Shown piece after piece: positions 11,001-19,865 of a stretch of DNA of 64,000 nt. The translations under genes were made by a program, and so were the position numbers. The stretch is from Siphonodentalium dalli (Eukaryota > Mollusca > Scaphopoda > Gadilida > Siphonodentaliidae), in the NCBI GenBank assembly GCA_032622095.1, contig CP136069.1, positions 47,842,194 through 47,906,193 of the forward strand. Reading direction: 5' to 3'. The notes under the pieces are model-generated. The model did no database searches, was not told the DNA's origin, and was given only the letters and a program-made list of their open reading frames with translations. Each line of letters opens with the position of its first letter. Within the stretch, counting starts at the first letter, position 1.

Positions 11001-14000
11001 CCAATAATTGCATATTTAATTTATCCAATGGTCAGTTAATATACAAAACACGAAATAAAGTTGCATTACTCAACCAGTTCCAAACAGCATGAGTTGATCT
11101 AGAGGATATTTGTGAAAAAATGTCATATTTTTAACTTCCGGCGGCCATTTTTGTGGCCATCTTGGATGGTGAGTTTCAATTTTGGCCCAAAAAAGTGTCA
11201 CTATGTCTTAGCTTCACGAAAATATATACATTTGTATACATTTTACTAGATTTTCCGCTATAATTTTTATAAAACTGGCTCACTTATAGTTCTAGAAAAT
11301 GGATCGGGTTGGGGGGGGGGGGTAACAAGTCTCGATCTTATCAGAAAACGACATGAATATATATTTCTTTTTACTGATTGAACGCCAGCCTCCTGGTGGA
11401 TTACGTCGCCCGGTGGCCAGCCTCCCTGTGGCGACGTCATGACGCCCGTCACATCAAACTTTGATGTTCGTTGCTTCATTTTCGCTAACACGTTGTATGT
11501 AATATTTAACACCAATAATTTCTTATCTGCGCGCATATATAAAACAATTGGACCGTCTTCACTATAACAAGTATCCAAAACAAGCGATACACATGGATGA
11601 TCAGCTGACTAGCCAGTGATATCACATCCCGAGATTATGATATCTAACCACGTAGGCCTATATATATATATAGATGGGAATTGAATTTGAATTATTTGAA
11701 TATTATTTATTAATTTTATAATTTACAATGTGCAGGTTGTTATTTGAATCGTTAATAGCAATGATTAAAATTCACATACCATGCTTTGCAGCAATAAAAT
11801 TATATAACCAACGATTTCTACGATCTCATTTCCGTCACATGACAAATCCTGACGAAGCCATGAAACATTTCATAATGATCCGTAAATCGGCGCCGTCTTC
11901 TCACTTCACGCGTTCAGAATGCCTCTAACCGTGAATTACATGTATGTGATAAAACTATCAGAATTGTTAATATTTAAGAAATAGATAATATCACGAAGAA
12001 TGTTTGGATAATAGTTTTCAATTAGCAGACGATATATAGCCTATGGGTACAGGGAACGCAAACAGAGCATTCGGAAACGAAAAGGACGGGACTTAAATCT
12101 GGGCGACGAGATATCTCGTCGCCGGCGTGCAACGTCGTCGCCGGTGTTCAATGAGTTAAGTTGATCGTATCGATTTAGAGATGCATTGGTTGTAATAGTG
12201 CAACGTTCCAGGGGTGTACGCACATACACACACGTTGGACGAATGCAATCATGTAAATAAAAGTGATTTTTTTTACGTTTTGGTGGGTGACCCGATCACC
12301 CCTTTCTTATCTTAAAACCCCAGGAAAAGTTGCTTCTTAAGTTGTGTTTTTATAATTAGTATATATCAAAGTACTTTGAGACCAAAAATTATGGATGTAC
12401 GCGAAAGTGTAAACAAAAGTGAAAAATCACGTTTTGGGGTTCAGCATGGGACCCCCTTTCTTATGTGAAAACCCCAGGAAAATCCCTTTCTTAAGTTGTG
12501 TTTTCTTTATCAGTACACTTAGGAGTATCATCAAACCAAAATTCATCGGTGTACGCGGAAGTGTAAATAGAAGTGATTTTTGGCGCTTTTTGGGATTCAG
12601 CGGCCCCTAAACCCCAGGAATGCGCAACTTAAGAAATCGGTTTTTCAGAATGTTCCATTATTGGTACCAACTTTAGGGGGTCAAACCTTTTGTACGCAAA
12701 AGTATAAATGGAACATATGCGGGCTCCCGAACTATTGGCTCGTGTTCGAACCCCGACATGGGCGGAAATCAGGACCGATTTTCAAGCTTGATCTGAGTTT
12801 AGAAACATTTCGCTGTGCCGATCGATACATGGACATTTCGATTAGAATTGATAAATGTTCACGCTCACTAATGCAAGCATATTTGAAGCAATGAACACTC
12901 ATACTGAATCCGTATCTCCATAAATCTAATATATATAAAACAAATGAATATAAATCTATTGAAAAATTGTCCAAGTAATTGTTGTGTCGCACTAAAACAT
13001 GGAAACACTATGAAATAAATTCATAGAAAACGCCCTAGCATCGAACTGAAAAGTAAAAATGATTTCGTAAAAGCAGCATACATGTATACATGGACACCTT
13101 AAAACTTATTTAGACCGTTATATACTGAATACATGTACTCAGTGATGAGTTCTTCCCTCAAGAAATGTTCAGGGTAAGTTCAACACAGTCATATGACGCT
13201 TGCAGAACATTTCCCACTGGGTAATAGGAATATCTTTCTGAACTTATGTTATTTGTTCGCCTGTCTGTTACCTGCTTACAGTTCCTGCACATCCCTCTAG
13301 ATTAATAATGGTTCATACCAATGTATAAGTTTAGAACTGGATGGGAGATTATATTAAAGATACGGGCGGCGTTGGCGGTGGGTATGCTGTTAAAATATTC
13401 AGCTCCGTCAAAAACCATGTACCAGTCAGAAATATGTCATAAACAGTATGTTATTGTCAAATGTTATTCCTTTGTTGTGTAAACAAAAGCAAAAAACGTT
13501 ACAGAACCTGGCTTTTGTTTAGATCCGGATATTGTAAACATAAAGAGCGTTATTTGTTATTGTTTTCCTGATATGGAATTAATAAAGAGCGTTTATATCA
13601 TTTGTGTGTGATTAACCAATATAATTGCGCTGTGTTATGTAAACAGAAGCAAAACTTCTGTAACGCGAGCAGGTTCTTATTTATGTACACCATCCTACGT
13701 CTTGACGACAATATACTATTTACGCGCTGATTATGTTTGGCATATGAACAAAACTATATATATTTTAATATTCCTTCTGTTGATGGCGATTTGAACAAGT
13801 ATGAATATTTCCGCCGCCCGTTGCCTTTAAGTAAAGTGGATAACTTACTAGTGGACTGTCTTGGTTGTCCGTTCGGAATTTGTCCCGGACTCCTCGCCGT
13901 AAACAGTTTAGAAGTTTATAGCGTTTGTGATCAATGTCAATTTCCAGTATGCCACGCCTTCTCCATCGTTTCCACGCCCTTTTCCATAAATTCGACCGGT

Positions 14001-14037
14001 CTTTTTGTCGTGCCAGTTCAGGGAAGACTTGTGTCAT
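1884..14037 (-). CDS. PIP5KL1: PIP5KL1-like phosphatidylinositol phosphate kinase homologue, 5' part of gene (join of 14037-13849, 5407-5345, 2041-1884)
   Basis: This is a gene-level entry for three minus-strand exons that join in frame (63 + 21 + 52 codons, plus two bases). The protein has a basic Trp-rich N-terminus (WKRAWKRWRRRG, residues 18-29), a segment SDELFTQITQMT, then FESYADAVFDALRRALGIS (about 88-106), typical of the start of the PIP kinase fold. It ends in YFEMITNSHGGQEFYL, at the position of the glycine-rich ATP loop. The order matches PIP5KL1, the short divergent PIP5K homologue. From family knowledge, PIP5KL1 binds type I PIP kinases and is thought to have little intrinsic activity, so it likely acts as a scaffold at membranes. 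The rest of the kinase domain lies off the left edge. Intron 1 (8.4 kb) contains the foldback element. Assignment is from remembered family patterns, not an alignment. Confidence 0.68.
2042..2704. repeat. Intron 2 start, with degenerate ~45-50 bp tandem repeat at 2480-2700
   Basis: From 2480 to 2700 about five degenerate units share TCGCCACGCCCCATAATA followed by a TTAGATGTTCTCATCC-like end. The same unit recurs at 4190-4250 and 5255-5342. A poly-C run sits near 2571-2584. The 2042-2480 part shows no gene. Confidence 0.55.
2705..2785. repeat. Near-perfect 34-bp inverted repeat
   Basis: The left arm 2705-2738 and right arm 2752-2785 are reverse complements at about 32 of 34 positions, separated by 13 bases. 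The stem includes TTCTTTACCAGAATAAATC. Transcribed, this would form a long hairpin within the kinase-like gene's intron. Confidence 0.8.
2786..5344. other. Intron 2 of the PIP5KL1-like gene: simple repeats and repeat fragments
   Basis: No exon supported. Contents are a poly-C run near 3534-3552, a TA tract near 3572-3592, a poly-C run near 3740-3757, and a fragment at 4495-4690 (GACCGAGTTCAACCAAATTTGG, then an AT-rich tail) resembling the Helitron body at 56.7-56.9 kb. A GCGCACAAAGGGGCC fragment near 4715-4735 is related to 39.5-39.75 kb. A G-rich dispersed element without its homopolymer lies at 5083-5222. Confidence 0.5.
5083..5222. repeat. Dispersed G-rich element (GC family), copy without long homopolymer
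   Basis: GGGGGTGGGTG, then GGTTTGGGGGTGGTGGGTTCCCGAAAA, then AAAAAATCGGCATACGTTCCTG and CCCCCACCCC. The core (GTGGGT..TCC, a purine run, CGTA(T/C)G, then a C-run) recurs at 20.1, 21.9, 25.3, 25.7, 26.2, 51.1 and 55.9 kb, several copies carrying 15-30 base G or C runs. Confidence 0.6.
5345..5407 (-). CDS. PIP5KL1: PIP5KL1-like exon 2 (63 bp)
   Basis: The minus strand reads acceptor CCATTTTAG, a 63-base open segment (21 codons, phase 0 at both ends), and donor GTGAGA. The translation TISDELFTQITQMTLKGDDGK links the N-terminal exon ending in DSPL to the exon starting EFIF. It corresponds to the short linker with an acidic/TQ stretch that precedes the kinase fold in PIP5KL1-type proteins. This small exon was found only because the flanking exons predict a linker there. 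The in-frame, canonical borders support it, but it is short. Confidence 0.6.
5766..5828 (+). mobile_element. tRNA-derived SINE head, 5' half (A-box side)
   Basis: TGGTCGAGGTGGTTATGTCG resembles a tRNA A-box context (TRGYNNARNNGG). The matching B-box (GTTCGAACCCC) is found at 12743-12753, directly after the far end of the foldback element. Together they would restore a Leu/Ser-like tRNA head interrupted after ...GAGGTTG. Source tRNA not identified. Confidence 0.5.
5831..7700 (+). repeat. Foldback left arm
   Basis: Mirror image of 12732-10095. Open frames here (for example 6144-5953) recur on the opposite strand in the right arm (12419-12610) because of the symmetry. They contain no recognisable domain and are not called as genes. 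Confidence 0.85.
7700..10095. repeat. ~42-bp satellite core of the foldback, orientation switch near 8345-8440
   Basis: In the right part (8460-10095) the unit reads roughly GTATACCTATTCACCTCACC followed by CATGACCATATAGTCACTCC. In the left part (7700-8345) its complement is seen (GTGACTATATGATCATG, GTGTATAC). Units are degenerate. The switch is itself a palindrome (GGCGGCTATCGCTTGCC against GGAAAGCGATATCCACC). The left half is about 0.6 kb and the right about 1.65 kb, so the core is asymmetric. Confidence 0.8.
10095..12732 (-). repeat. Foldback right arm (with nested insertion)
   Basis: Reverse complement of the left arm, collinear except for the 782-bp insertion at 11374-12155. It also carries a poly-G run near 11310-11320 opposite a shorter C run at 6451-6461. 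Confidence 0.85.
11374..12155. mobile_element. 782-bp TTAA-type element inserted in the foldback right arm
   Basis: The left arm at 6396-6406 shows the empty site AACTTAAGAAAT. In the right arm the same place is opened by a segment with terminal inverted repeats CTGATTGAACGCC (from 11374) and CTCATTGAACACC (complement, ending 12155). It is flanked by TTTA (11370-11373, a decayed TTAA) and TTAA (12156-12159). TTAA duplication suggests piggyBac-type transposition. GTCGCCGG/CGACGTC-rich palindromes lie near both ends. No transposase seen. Confidence 0.7.
12735..12900 (+). mobile_element. SINE, 3' half (B-box side and body)
   Basis: TTGGCTCGTGTTCGAACCCC gives the B-box of a pol III promoter. It continues the tRNA-like head ending at 5828, with the TA shared. 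The following 150 bases are presumed SINE body. No poly-A or target duplication could be fixed. Confidence 0.45.
13849..14037 (-). CDS. PIP5KL1: PIP5KL1-like exon 1 (start codon exon)
   Basis: The ATG at 14037 opens 63 codons running to donor GTAAGT (after CCACTA, phase 0). An in-frame TGA lies two codons upstream, so this ATG is the likely start. An acceptor TTGCTTTTCAG ends at 14052, implying a 5' UTR intron with this exon beginning at 14051. The protein begins MTQVFPELARQ and has a strongly basic WKRAWKRWRRRG stretch, then ILEIDIDHKRYKLL and RRGVRDKF. That is the expected N-terminal helix region of PIP5KL1-like proteins. Linkage to the exons at 5.4 and 2.0 kb is inferred from frame, order and family pattern. 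Confidence 0.55.
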
Positions 14038-16400
14038 GTCTCATGTGCTGGCTGAAAAGCAACTATTCGTATTTAAATTCGCACAGTGCTATATATGGTT
14101 CTCTCGGTTTTGAATTCGTGCACCTTTAATTCGCACACTGAGAGCTATATACGAATTAAAACTGACAAAATTAGTATTGTAAAAAGTGGCAAACGTCGTG
14201 GATCTGATGAAAGTTTCAGTGATGTGAACCCATCCGGTGTGGATATCAAATATACAGGAGAATACCCTTGCTCAAAGTAGTTATTTTTACAATAGAATAT
14301 CCAAATTGACAACACACTCCGTTAGTCATATATGCTAATTAAATGCAGTGACTGTCGATTGCGAAGTCTTTTGTGTTAGTTCATCGACAATAATGGTTAC
14401 AATACACCAAATTATTTACATAGGCCTCAGTGCAAATCCCGCTGGCCTGTATTAGCAGGCAAGCTTTGACCCTGCACGAGTATTTGAAATTATGAAACAT
14501 GCCTGTGTTCTTACTTTATTAACCCTTTTCTGTCACCACCCATAGCTGAATTTGCAAAAAAATACCTTGACTTGAATGTCAATTTTTTTTGTCATTTTAG
14601 CTGAATTTTGACAAAGTAAACAATGACGATGTACATACAGGTTGTCGATCTGATAGCTTGTAGATACCACTTCCAGAAAATATGCCATACGATTCGCTAG
14701 GCGAATTGGGCGCACTTAGGTTTCACATTGGGCGCACCTACACAATTTTCGAAAAAAATCGACAGAAAACCAAAATTGTCCCTTCACAAGAATATATTTA
14801 TTGACCGAAATCTGTGCGCGTTGGATAGTCGAACCATTTCTCCAAGCTTACATGGTAGGCTTTTTTTGTCAACCTGTCATCTAATAGGGGCAATTTAACT
14901 TCGTTTGACCCGAATCTGGTCCGATTTTGCATCATATTTTAGGGTATGGTCTATACTGATTACTCTCGCTTTACTCTCATATTGTGCCCAAACCCGACAA
15001 ATCTGCCTTGTCGTTCATCTAGGTTGTCGGGCGCCAAGAAATATGGTCTCACATTCATTAAAGGGGCACCATTGGGTCCAAAAATAGGTCGAAAATGGTA
15101 ATTCTCGGTTCTACAACGAGAATCAAAAATGGCATCAGAGGGGTTAATTTGCAATTTTATTGGACGGCTCCGGCGCCAAATAACCTGTCGTATCGCGTGC
15201 TTCATGTTTCTAATTTGTTTCATGGGCATAATGAGCACAGGACTTGTTTCAGAGCAGAAATCTGAAAAACGACCATTTTTCACTATAGGTTACAATACAC
15301 CAAATGATTTGCATAGGCCTCAGTGTTAACAAATACCGCTGGCCTGTATAGCAGGCAAGCTTTGACCCTGCACGAGTATTTGAAATTAAAGAACGTCCTT
15401 TTAGACACACAGAAATGTGCTCAAAAGTACGTGCGAACGTGGTAAATCACACCACAGCTTGACAAACGTCACACTACCCTTAAAATTGAGAAAAAAATGA
15501 CATCGAAAAAAAGACAAACACCTCCCATAAATTATTCGCTATTTGCACAGCCATAACCGTTTTACCATGTGGTTATATTTGATGTTTCTCGACGGGAAAC
15601 ACATGTACTTTTGCATTTTTTCGTGCACTTTTCATCCATGTATCATTGACCATTCAGCTGCCAGAATTTCTTTTATGCTGATCCTAGCTTGGTATATATA
15701 GTGCCAGGGGAAATCACTCTACTAATATTTGTATTTGGTGTATTGTGACATATACGCGTCTAGAATCAAGAAGTAAATATATACAATTGAGCGCAGTTCA
15801 TACAATTTTGTCCATGGAGTAGTACTGTGATTTGTTTGAGATTTTCAGCTATGTTAGCTATGCTACATTCCCCCAGTTGGCACGGCTCCTGAGTACTACA
15901 TTATCAGTTTCACGCACCCGAACAAGCCCATACGATGTATGTATAAAAACCATCAAGACGGATTTTTGAAACGACTTCCAAATGTAACTTTTTAACCATT
16001 TTTAAACAAGGATAGGTGAAATATTTTCATTTTTTTAGTTGGAGTTATTCTCTGATAATAATTGGTAACTTTGTGACAAAAAAAATACATCGCATTTTTA
16101 AACGACTTGCAAATGTAACTTTGTAACCCTTTTTTAATACGGGTGAAATATTTTCATTTTTGGTAACTTAATTGTGACAAAAAACACATCGCGTTTTTTA
16201 AATGTAACTCCAAATGCCAAAAAAAAAAAGGGCGAATTTGTAACAGGGTTACTGGCCGGATCTAACACACGAGCAAACGTTGAGTCGACTTGTAAAAAAA
16301 AACACGACGTATTTGTAACCCAGTAACTGGTTACAAATGCGTCGTATTTTCTTAAATTCGCACAATTGTACAAGTTAGGTCAGAAGTGTTACTGGGACCA
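14038..16400. repeat. Intergenic: ~895-bp-spaced direct repeat and a ~130-bp tandem repeat
   Basis: About 100 bases at 14394-14495 recur at 15289-15388 in direct orientation (GGTTACAATACACCAAAT, CATAGGCCTCAGTG, GCTGGCCTGTA, GCAGGCAAGCTTTGACCCTG). At 15955-16215 about 2.5 units of roughly 130 bp share CGACTTCCAAATGTAACTTT, GTGAAATATTTTCATTTTT and TTGTGACAAAAAA. No gene seen. Confidence 0.55.
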
Positions 16401-16642
16401 TATATATAATACATTTGGTTGCATCCAAGCATATCAATTTATACAGTTGTACCAAAGTATACAATTATTCAATGCCCTCGTGGTGTTTTAATACCGTCAT
16501 ATACTGGGTATATAATACCATCGTGTACTTGGGTGTTTTAATACTCTCGTATACTTGGTGTTTTAATGCGCTCGTATACTTGGGGTGTTGTAATACCCTC
16601 GTATACTCGGTGTATTAATACCCTCGGATACTTGGTTTTTAA

Positions 16643-17062
16643 AGGCCCGCTTAATTTTCGAATGCCCAGATAACGTTATTCCATATTATATACCATTTGG
16701 AAGAGAAACCGAAAAAATATATATTCAGCAAGAATACGAATCAGCTGGGGTCAAGGACTGTCCACCAAGTGATAGAGATTCATTCCAAAATTTCCCCCTT
16801 GTCAACCCAGAATGCATCAGAATTCAAACTAAGAGATAAAGTTATTCCCCTTCCATTGAGTATAATATACTTTATAGTACACTCCAGATCAAAATTAAAT
16901 ACAGGACACACCTTGGTACCTCGACAAAAACAACATGTTCCCAGTTTATTCGACCGTATCGGTTAATAATACAATGTTTTGGAGCTTCCTCTTTCAAATG
17001 GTATATGACATGGAATATATTGTATATAATGCGATCTGGTGATTCGAAAATTAAGTGAGCCT
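16643..17062. mobile_element. 420-bp TTAA-flanked miniature element
   Basis: Terminal inverted repeats of about 29 bp: AGGCCCGCTTAATTTTCGAA at the left and its imperfect complement TTCGAAAATTAAGTGAGCCT at the right. TTAA stands at both sides (16639-16642, 17063-17066). The host array unit contains TTTTAATACCC, so TTAA is the target. No coding capacity seen. Confidence 0.75.
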
Positions 17063-17387
17063 TTAATACCCTCGTATACTTGGTGTGTAATACCCTCATA
17101 CTTATGCTTTGTGGTTTAACTGGTCCAGTGCTGAAAGCCCATATTTGGACCCTACGTAAGAGTGCTGGAAGCCCAGATCTGGGCTTCGGCGATGACACTG
17201 TATTGTTTGTTTTGTTTAATCAATTAAATAGAGTTTGTCAAGTAATATTTTGGAAATATTGTTACATATATAATTAAATTGGGACATTGTGAAGCTTTAA
17301 TGGATGCCGACCTATAAAATTGTCAGAAAATGTACTTCTGTTGCGAAAAGTTTGAGAAAAATGACAAATTGTTTTTCCCAACGGCGT

Positions 17388-18548
17388 CCGACAACCAAGC
17401 TCATAACCATAACCTAATAAGATATCCAGGCTCATATCCATAACTTAATTTGACAACCAGACTCATAACCATAACATATTCTGAAAAACAAACTTATAAT
17501 CATAATCTATTCTGACAGTCAGACTCATAACCATCACCTAATCAGACAAACATACTCATAACCAAAACTGTTCCGACAACCATACTCATAACCATAGCCT
17601 GAGACAACCAGGCTCATAACCATAGCCTAATGAGACATCCAGGCACATAACCATAGACTAATGAGACATCCAGGCACATAACCATAACCTTGTGAGATAT
17701 CCAGGCTCATAACAATAGCCTAACGAGACATCCAGGCACATAACCATAGCCTAATGAGACATCCAGGCTCATAACCATAGCCTGAGACAACCAGGCTCAT
17801 AACCATAGCCTAATGAGACATCCAGGCGCATAACCATAGCCTAATGAGACATCCATGCACATAACCATAGCCTTATGAGATATCCAGGTCCATAATCATA
17901 GCCTAATGAGACATCCAGGCTCATAACCAGAGCATAATGAGACATCCAGGCACATAACCATAGCATAATGAGACACCCAGGCACATAACATAGCCTTATG
18001 AGATATCCAGGCGCATAACCATAGCCTAATGAGACATCCAGGCACATAACCATATCATAATGAGACATCCAGGCACATAACCATAGCCTTATGAGATATC
18101 CAGGCTCATAACCATAGCCCAATGAGACATCCAGGATCATAACCATAACGTAATGAGACATCCAGGCACATAACCATAGCATTATGAGATATCCAGGCCC
18201 ATAACCATAGCCTAATGAGACATCCAGGCACATAACCATATCCTAATGAGACATCAAGGCACATAACCATAGCCTTATGAGATATCCAGGCTCATAACCA
18301 TAGCCTAATGAGACATCCAGGCACATAACCATAGCTTAATGAGACATCCAGGCACATAACCATAGCCTAGTGAGACATACAGGCACATAACCATAGCCTA
18401 ATGAGACATCCAGGCATATAACCATAGCCTAATGAGACATCCGGGTACATAACCATAGCCTGATGAGACATCCAGGTTCATAACAATAGCATAATAAGAC
18501 ATCCAGGCTCATGACCATAGCCTAATGAGACATCCAGGCTCATAACAT
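17388..18548 (+). repeat. 31-bp minisatellite, about 37 units, partly in 93-bp higher-order form
   Basis: The unit is CCAGGCACATAACCATAGCC followed by TAATGAGACAT (31 bp). Early units are degenerate and later ones tight. A variant with TTATGAGATATCC recurs about every third unit between roughly 17990 and 18290, i.e. a 93-bp trimer. Because 93 is a multiple of 3, one minus-strand frame stays open for about 400 bases; this is not a gene. Confidence 0.9.
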
Positions 18549-18755
18549 CACAAATGCATATATGTGGGGCTCAAATCTGCGAAAAGAGTGCAAATGTAGT
18601 AAATTACCTACTCCAAGCATAACATTCAATGATTTTCTGTTTATTGAAATATATATACGCATTTCATTACGTGTATTTGGGATATTTAGTAGCGAACCAG
18701 TTAAAACCATCATAATCATGTTAATGCCATCGCATATTTGGGTAATACCCTTGTA

Positions 18756-19849
18756 CACTGAGAACAAATTTGAGTCAATATGACTAACTTATGGATAGTC
18801 ACAAGTGTTTGCGGTCATCCTGAATAACCTAGACCTTTCAGCGAGTCACTGTGACTAACTTATGGATAGTCACAAGTGTTTGCGGTCATCCTGAATAACC
18901 TTGACCTTTCAGCGAGTCACTGTGACTAACTCTGGTGTTAATGATGGTGACTAAGTTACAACAAGGATAACTCTAATAATAAACAGGTTTCTTATATAGC
19001 ACCTAATCCCAGTTGGCTCAAGGCGATTTAAATTGCAGCGCTGCCTAAAATTATTCATTGCTAAATATTCAATTTCCATTTAATCGCAGTTCTATTGGAT
19101 TTATAATTGAACACATGTGATGGGAAGATATCATAGTAATGGCATGTATATCAATGGCCTATGTAATCGACTCCTTAAACACAGCAGAATTATGGGTAAC
19201 TTTTCAGGATTTAGTCGGAAATATGGCTTGGGGAGCGCTTTCCGATGAATGGCAACAAGGCATATTTCCGACTAAATCCTGAAAAGTCACCCATAATTCT
19301 GCTGTGTTTAAGGAGTCGATTACTTAGGGCATTACTGTATATCATATCCTCCATCCCACACCAAAGGCTATAATATTAGGATAAAATGTTTATTCCATCA
19401 CACCACAGACATCTCGGAAAAAAAAGAATTAGTTAAACAGACCTATACCACAAACTATTGTTATATACCTTTCAGTAGACCAGTATACTGAAATCTGAAT
19501 TCGAGAATGGCCTTCAATTCGGTTTCTGATTCGGGATAACATATCAGCTGGTTGAGTATTAAATTATTTGCACAAACTTTCCACCAAATTATATGTTCAC
19601 CTTCTCAGTGACTCAGAAAAGTTAGTCATTATGACCAAATCCTGGTCATTTTGACTAGCACAAGTGTAGTACAATGATCTAATTAGTCGTTTTTACTAAC
19701 CATTGCTTAGTCGTTATGACTAACTTCACCCTAGTCATTGTGAATAATTTTCTGCCTTAGTCATTGTGACTAAGCTAAGTTAGTAATCATTTGGACAAAC
19801 AGTTGACTAACCTGAGTTAGTCATATTGACTAACATTGTTTCTTCAGTG
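18756..19849. mobile_element. 1.09-kb TA-flanked element with TTAGTCA subterminal arrays
   Basis: Left end CACTGAGAACAAATTTGAGT with AATATGACTAAC, and right end the complement of CACTGAAGAAACAATGTTAG with AATATGACTAAC, give imperfect ~34-bp terminal inverted repeats. TA flanks both ends (18754-18755, 19850-19851), and outside them the host array continues (CCCTTG | TACTTGG). Subterminal parts are a 71-bp unit repeated twice (18782-18925) and many TTAGTCA/TGACTAA motifs (19600-19845). A TA target and CACTG-type end suggest a Tc1/mariner-like non-autonomous element. Confidence 0.72.
19164..19322. mobile_element. Nearly perfect palindrome with ~60-bp arms nested in the TA-flanked element
   Basis: AATCGACTCCTTAAACACAG... 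on the left is matched by ...CTGTGTTTAAGGAGTCGATT on the right, including ATTATGGGTAAC, TTTTCAGGATTTAGTCGG and AAATATG. The 38-base centre contains GGGGAGCGCTTTCCGATG. It ends GGGCATTACTG just outside. A one-armed relative lies at 47481-47595 in HENMT1 intron 1. Confidence 0.85.
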
Positions 19850-19865
19850 TATACTTGGTGTTATA

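Larger units (their letters stand above)
5831..12732. mobile_element. 6.9-kb foldback-like element: giant inverted repeat with satellite core
   Basis: Outer termini are GTTCGGGAGCCCGCATATG (5831) and its exact complement ending 12732, each flanked by TA (5829-5830, 12733-12734). The left arm (5831 to about 7700) and right arm (about 10095-12732) are reverse complements over about 1.85 kb with scattered differences; the right arm has a 782-bp insertion. The arms are modular. The outer zone has about 3.5 units of about 150-165 bp beginning GCGTACA. The inner zone has about 350-bp units marked by AAGATGGC(C/T)NCCAAAATGGC near 6618, 6956, 7310 and 7676. The middle (7700-10095) is a ~42-bp satellite that flips orientation near 8345-8440. 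No transposase frame seen. The long modular arms recall Foldback/TU-type elements; the class is inferred. Confidence 0.85.
5408..13848 (-). other. Intron 1 of the PIP5KL1-like gene, carrying the foldback element
   Basis: This is the 8.4 kb between the donor after 13849 and the acceptor before 5407. Nearly all of it is the 6.9 kb foldback element plus the SINE it interrupts. No other gene was seen. 13300-13345 resembles a fragment at 62311-62365 (ACCAATGTATA, TTAGAACTG, GATGGGAGA). Confidence 0.55.
16470..19865. repeat. TAATACCCTCGTATACTTGG tandem array, split into blocks by insertions
   Basis: The unit (TTTTAATACCCTCGTATACTTGGTG, about 25-34 bp) is seen at 16480-16640, 17063-17100, 18725-18755 and again at 19850-19862; a stray copy lies at 22570-22590. 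The gaps between blocks are two transposon-like inserts and a separate 31-bp minisatellite. Confidence 0.65.

Noticed and set aside
12735-12760. Functional tRNA gene
   Set aside because: Only a B-box-like half is present here, with no complete cloverleaf; better explained as a split SINE head.
13737-14129. Plus-strand open frame of 130 codons
   Set aside because: Overlaps the antisense strand of the PIP5KL1-like first exon, which has splice borders and family-like sequence; the plus frame has neither.
17841-18239. Long minus-strand open frame with LDVSLGYGY repeats
   Set aside because: Produced by the 31/93-bp minisatellite; no start context, splice context or domain.
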